Position numbers and translations under genes: made by a program
Assembly: GCA_011524755.1 (NCBI GenBank)
Contig: WTJR01000059.1
Span: forward strand, 1 to 16,188
Reading direction: 5' to 3'
DNA: 16,188 bases
Source of the DNA: Halieaceae bacterium
GTDB lineage: Bacteria > Pseudomonadota > Gammaproteobacteria > Pseudomonadales > Halieaceae
Shown here: in pieces, positions 14,907 to 16,188 of the stretch
Layout of the letters: each line of letters opens with the position of its first letter
How positions within the stretch are numbered: position 1 is the first letter of the stretch
The notes under the pieces: generated by a model
The model's database searches: none
The model's input: the letters and a program-made list of their open reading frames with translations, nothing else
What the model was told of the DNA's origin: nothing

Positions 14907-16188
14907 CTTTCCTCAGAGGCCGTTGGTGCCGCGGGCTCAATCAGGAAAGATTCAAGGGCAGCGATATCCTCGGGTGACAAGGTGCCTGCATTCTCTTTGA
15001 GTCGCATGCTGTTGAGGACGTAGTCGTAGCGACTATTGGCATAGTCACGTTGCGCTGCAAACACAGCGTTCTGAGCATTCAATACGTCGACAATGTTACG
15101 CGTGCCCACTTCGTAGCCTGCAACGGTCGCGTCGAGCGCGCTCTGTGTCGACTTGATGGCTTGCTTGCGTGCTTTAACGCGCGCCACGTCCGAGGTCACT
15201 GTCATATGAAGTGAGCGTGATGCAGTCACCGTGTTACGCGTCAAGTTGATTCGATTTTCTCGCGCGGCATTAAATTGCTCTGCCGCCCGTCTTCGATTCG
15301 CACTGACTGCACCACCGGCATACAAGGGCATATCGAGACGAATCTGGAATGACTCATTATCACCTTCAGATCGTGGCGGTAGGTTGAACGCATTTGGTGG
15401 TGTGACACGGCCTGTTGTTTCGCTCTCGGAATAACCGATTTGCGCACTAACGGTTGGCGCATGACCCATTTGCCGCGATTTCGCAGTTTGACGTGCGGCC
15501 TCCTCAGCAAAACGCACAGCCGCGAGCTCAAAATTGTTGGCAAGCGCGAAGTCGACCCAGGCAGCTCGGTCTGATGGTGTTGGCGCCTCAGGTGTGAACT
15601 CATCGCTCAAGAGCAGCAGTTGTCCGTGGTTTTGACCTGTGAGTACTGACAGACGCTCACGGGCTACAGCCACGTTGTTTTCTTCGATAATGCGTGTGAC
15701 GCCGGCGAGGTCATAGCGGGCTTCAGCTTCATAGACGTCGGTAATAGCGATCAAACCGACGTTGAAACGTTGGCGAGTCTGCTCAAGTTGGCGCGCGAGT
15801 GCACGTTCCTGAGCCTTTGCAGCGAGGAGGTTATCTTGCGCGCGCAGCACGCCAAAATAGGCTTCGGACACACGTACAATCAGGTTTTGCTGTGCAGCAG
15901 CTAATGTTGCTTCAGCCTGCTTGCTTCGCTCACTCCCCGCTTTCCAATCGAACCACGCTGACAGGTCAAACAAGGTCTGCGACAGATTGATGTCATAGCT
16001 GGTGGTTTCTGTTCGGGAGCCACTAGTCTGATCCTGGATGACCACTTGACCGTTCTCGAAGTCGGTAATGCTCAGGCGCGTGTTTTCAGAATCACGAATT
16101 GACCGTGAGACACCGGTACGCACTTGGGGCAGCAAGGGCGCGAGAGCCAGAGTCTTCAATTCGAGATCGGCTCTGTATTGAGCGGTTT
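14903..16188 (-). CDS. tolC: TolC-family outer membrane efflux protein (5' end outside window)
   Basis: The frame runs without a stop to the window edge, so about 428 residues of the C-terminal part are present and the signal peptide and extreme N-terminus are missing. TolC proteins form trimeric beta-barrel and alpha-helical tunnels across the outer membrane and periplasm, used by efflux pumps and type I secretion. Two internal OEP repeats are seen: LKTLALAPLLPQVRTGVSRS with FNVGLIAITDVYEAEARYD, and the later YEVGTRNIVDVLNAQNAVFA followed by YANSRYDYVLNSMRLKENAG. The V-G-x(3)-I/V-x-D-V turn appears in each repeat, as expected. RIDMPLYAGG-like IRLDMPLYAGGAVSANRRRA marks the second strand region. 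No pump or adaptor gene is in the window, so the partner is unknown. The C-terminal tail is short, acidic and Pro/Ala-rich. Confidence 0.92.
   Translation of the reverse strand, partial: TAQYRADLELKTLALAPLLPQVRTGVSRSIRDSENTRLSITDFENGQVVIQDQTSGSRTETTSYDINLSQTLFDLSAWFDWKAGSERSKQAEATLAAAQQNLIVRVSEAYFGVLRAQDNLLAAKAQERALARQLEQTRQRFNVGLIAITDVYEAEARYDLAGVTRIIEENNVAVARERLSVLTGQNHGQLLLLSDEFTPEAPTPSDRAAWVDFALANNFELAAVRFAEEAARQTAKSRQMGHAPTVSAQIGYSESETTGRVTPPNAFNLPPRSEGDNESFQIRLDMPLYAGGAVSANRRRAAEQFNAARENRINLTRNTVTASRSLHMTVTSDVARVKARKQAIKSTQSALDATVAGYEVGTRNIVDVLNAQNAVFAAQRDYANSRYDYVLNSMRLKENAGTLSPEDIAALESFLIEPAAPTASEES

Overview
The window is gene-dense chromosomal DNA from a Gram-negative gammaproteobacterium. 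Evidence for this: an LPS Kdo transferase (waaA), a TolC-type outer membrane protein, a lipobox lipoprotein, E. coli-like IlvD, IlvE, ArgA and GlnE, and the glnE-ilvE gene order that also occurs in pseudomonads. Moderate GC by eye, small gaps and overlapping gene ends suggest a marine lineage such as Halieaceae/OM60-NOR5, but that placement is inference. I see no tRNA, rRNA, CRISPR array, insertion sequence or phage gene.

Left part (1-3560): the 3' end of leuA, then a short gap with a tandem 13-bp repeat. A coupled pair follows: a GGDEF-like membrane protein that has lost the first half of its GGDEF domain, and a DUF6279-type lipoprotein. Convergent to these, on the minus strand, is an argA-ilvD pair (4848 down to 1722). 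Together leuA, ilvD and the later ilvE supply three steps of branched-chain amino acid synthesis. argA opens arginine synthesis.

Middle (4849-9776): a 301-bp divergent control region, with a possible ArgR site on the argA side, then a plus-strand run glnE, ilvE and an alpha/beta hydrolase of the monoacylglycerol lipase type.

Right part (9777-16188): a tightly packed set of a GT4 glycosyltransferase, a SAM methyltransferase, and an alpha/alpha-toroid protein of the kind usually named prenyltransferase. A second, inverted methyltransferase of the Methyltransf_24 type follows, then waaA, and convergent to it a TolC-family gene cut by the window edge. In pseudomonads the interval after glnE-ilvE holds LPS core genes (waaF, waaC, waaG). 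Here the four-gene set occupies that interval. From remembered family patterns, all four resemble proteins also common in Actinobacteria, so this is the best candidate for an undescribed system: possibly synthesis or tailoring of a small methylated glycan or glycolipid. Its product cannot be read from sequence.
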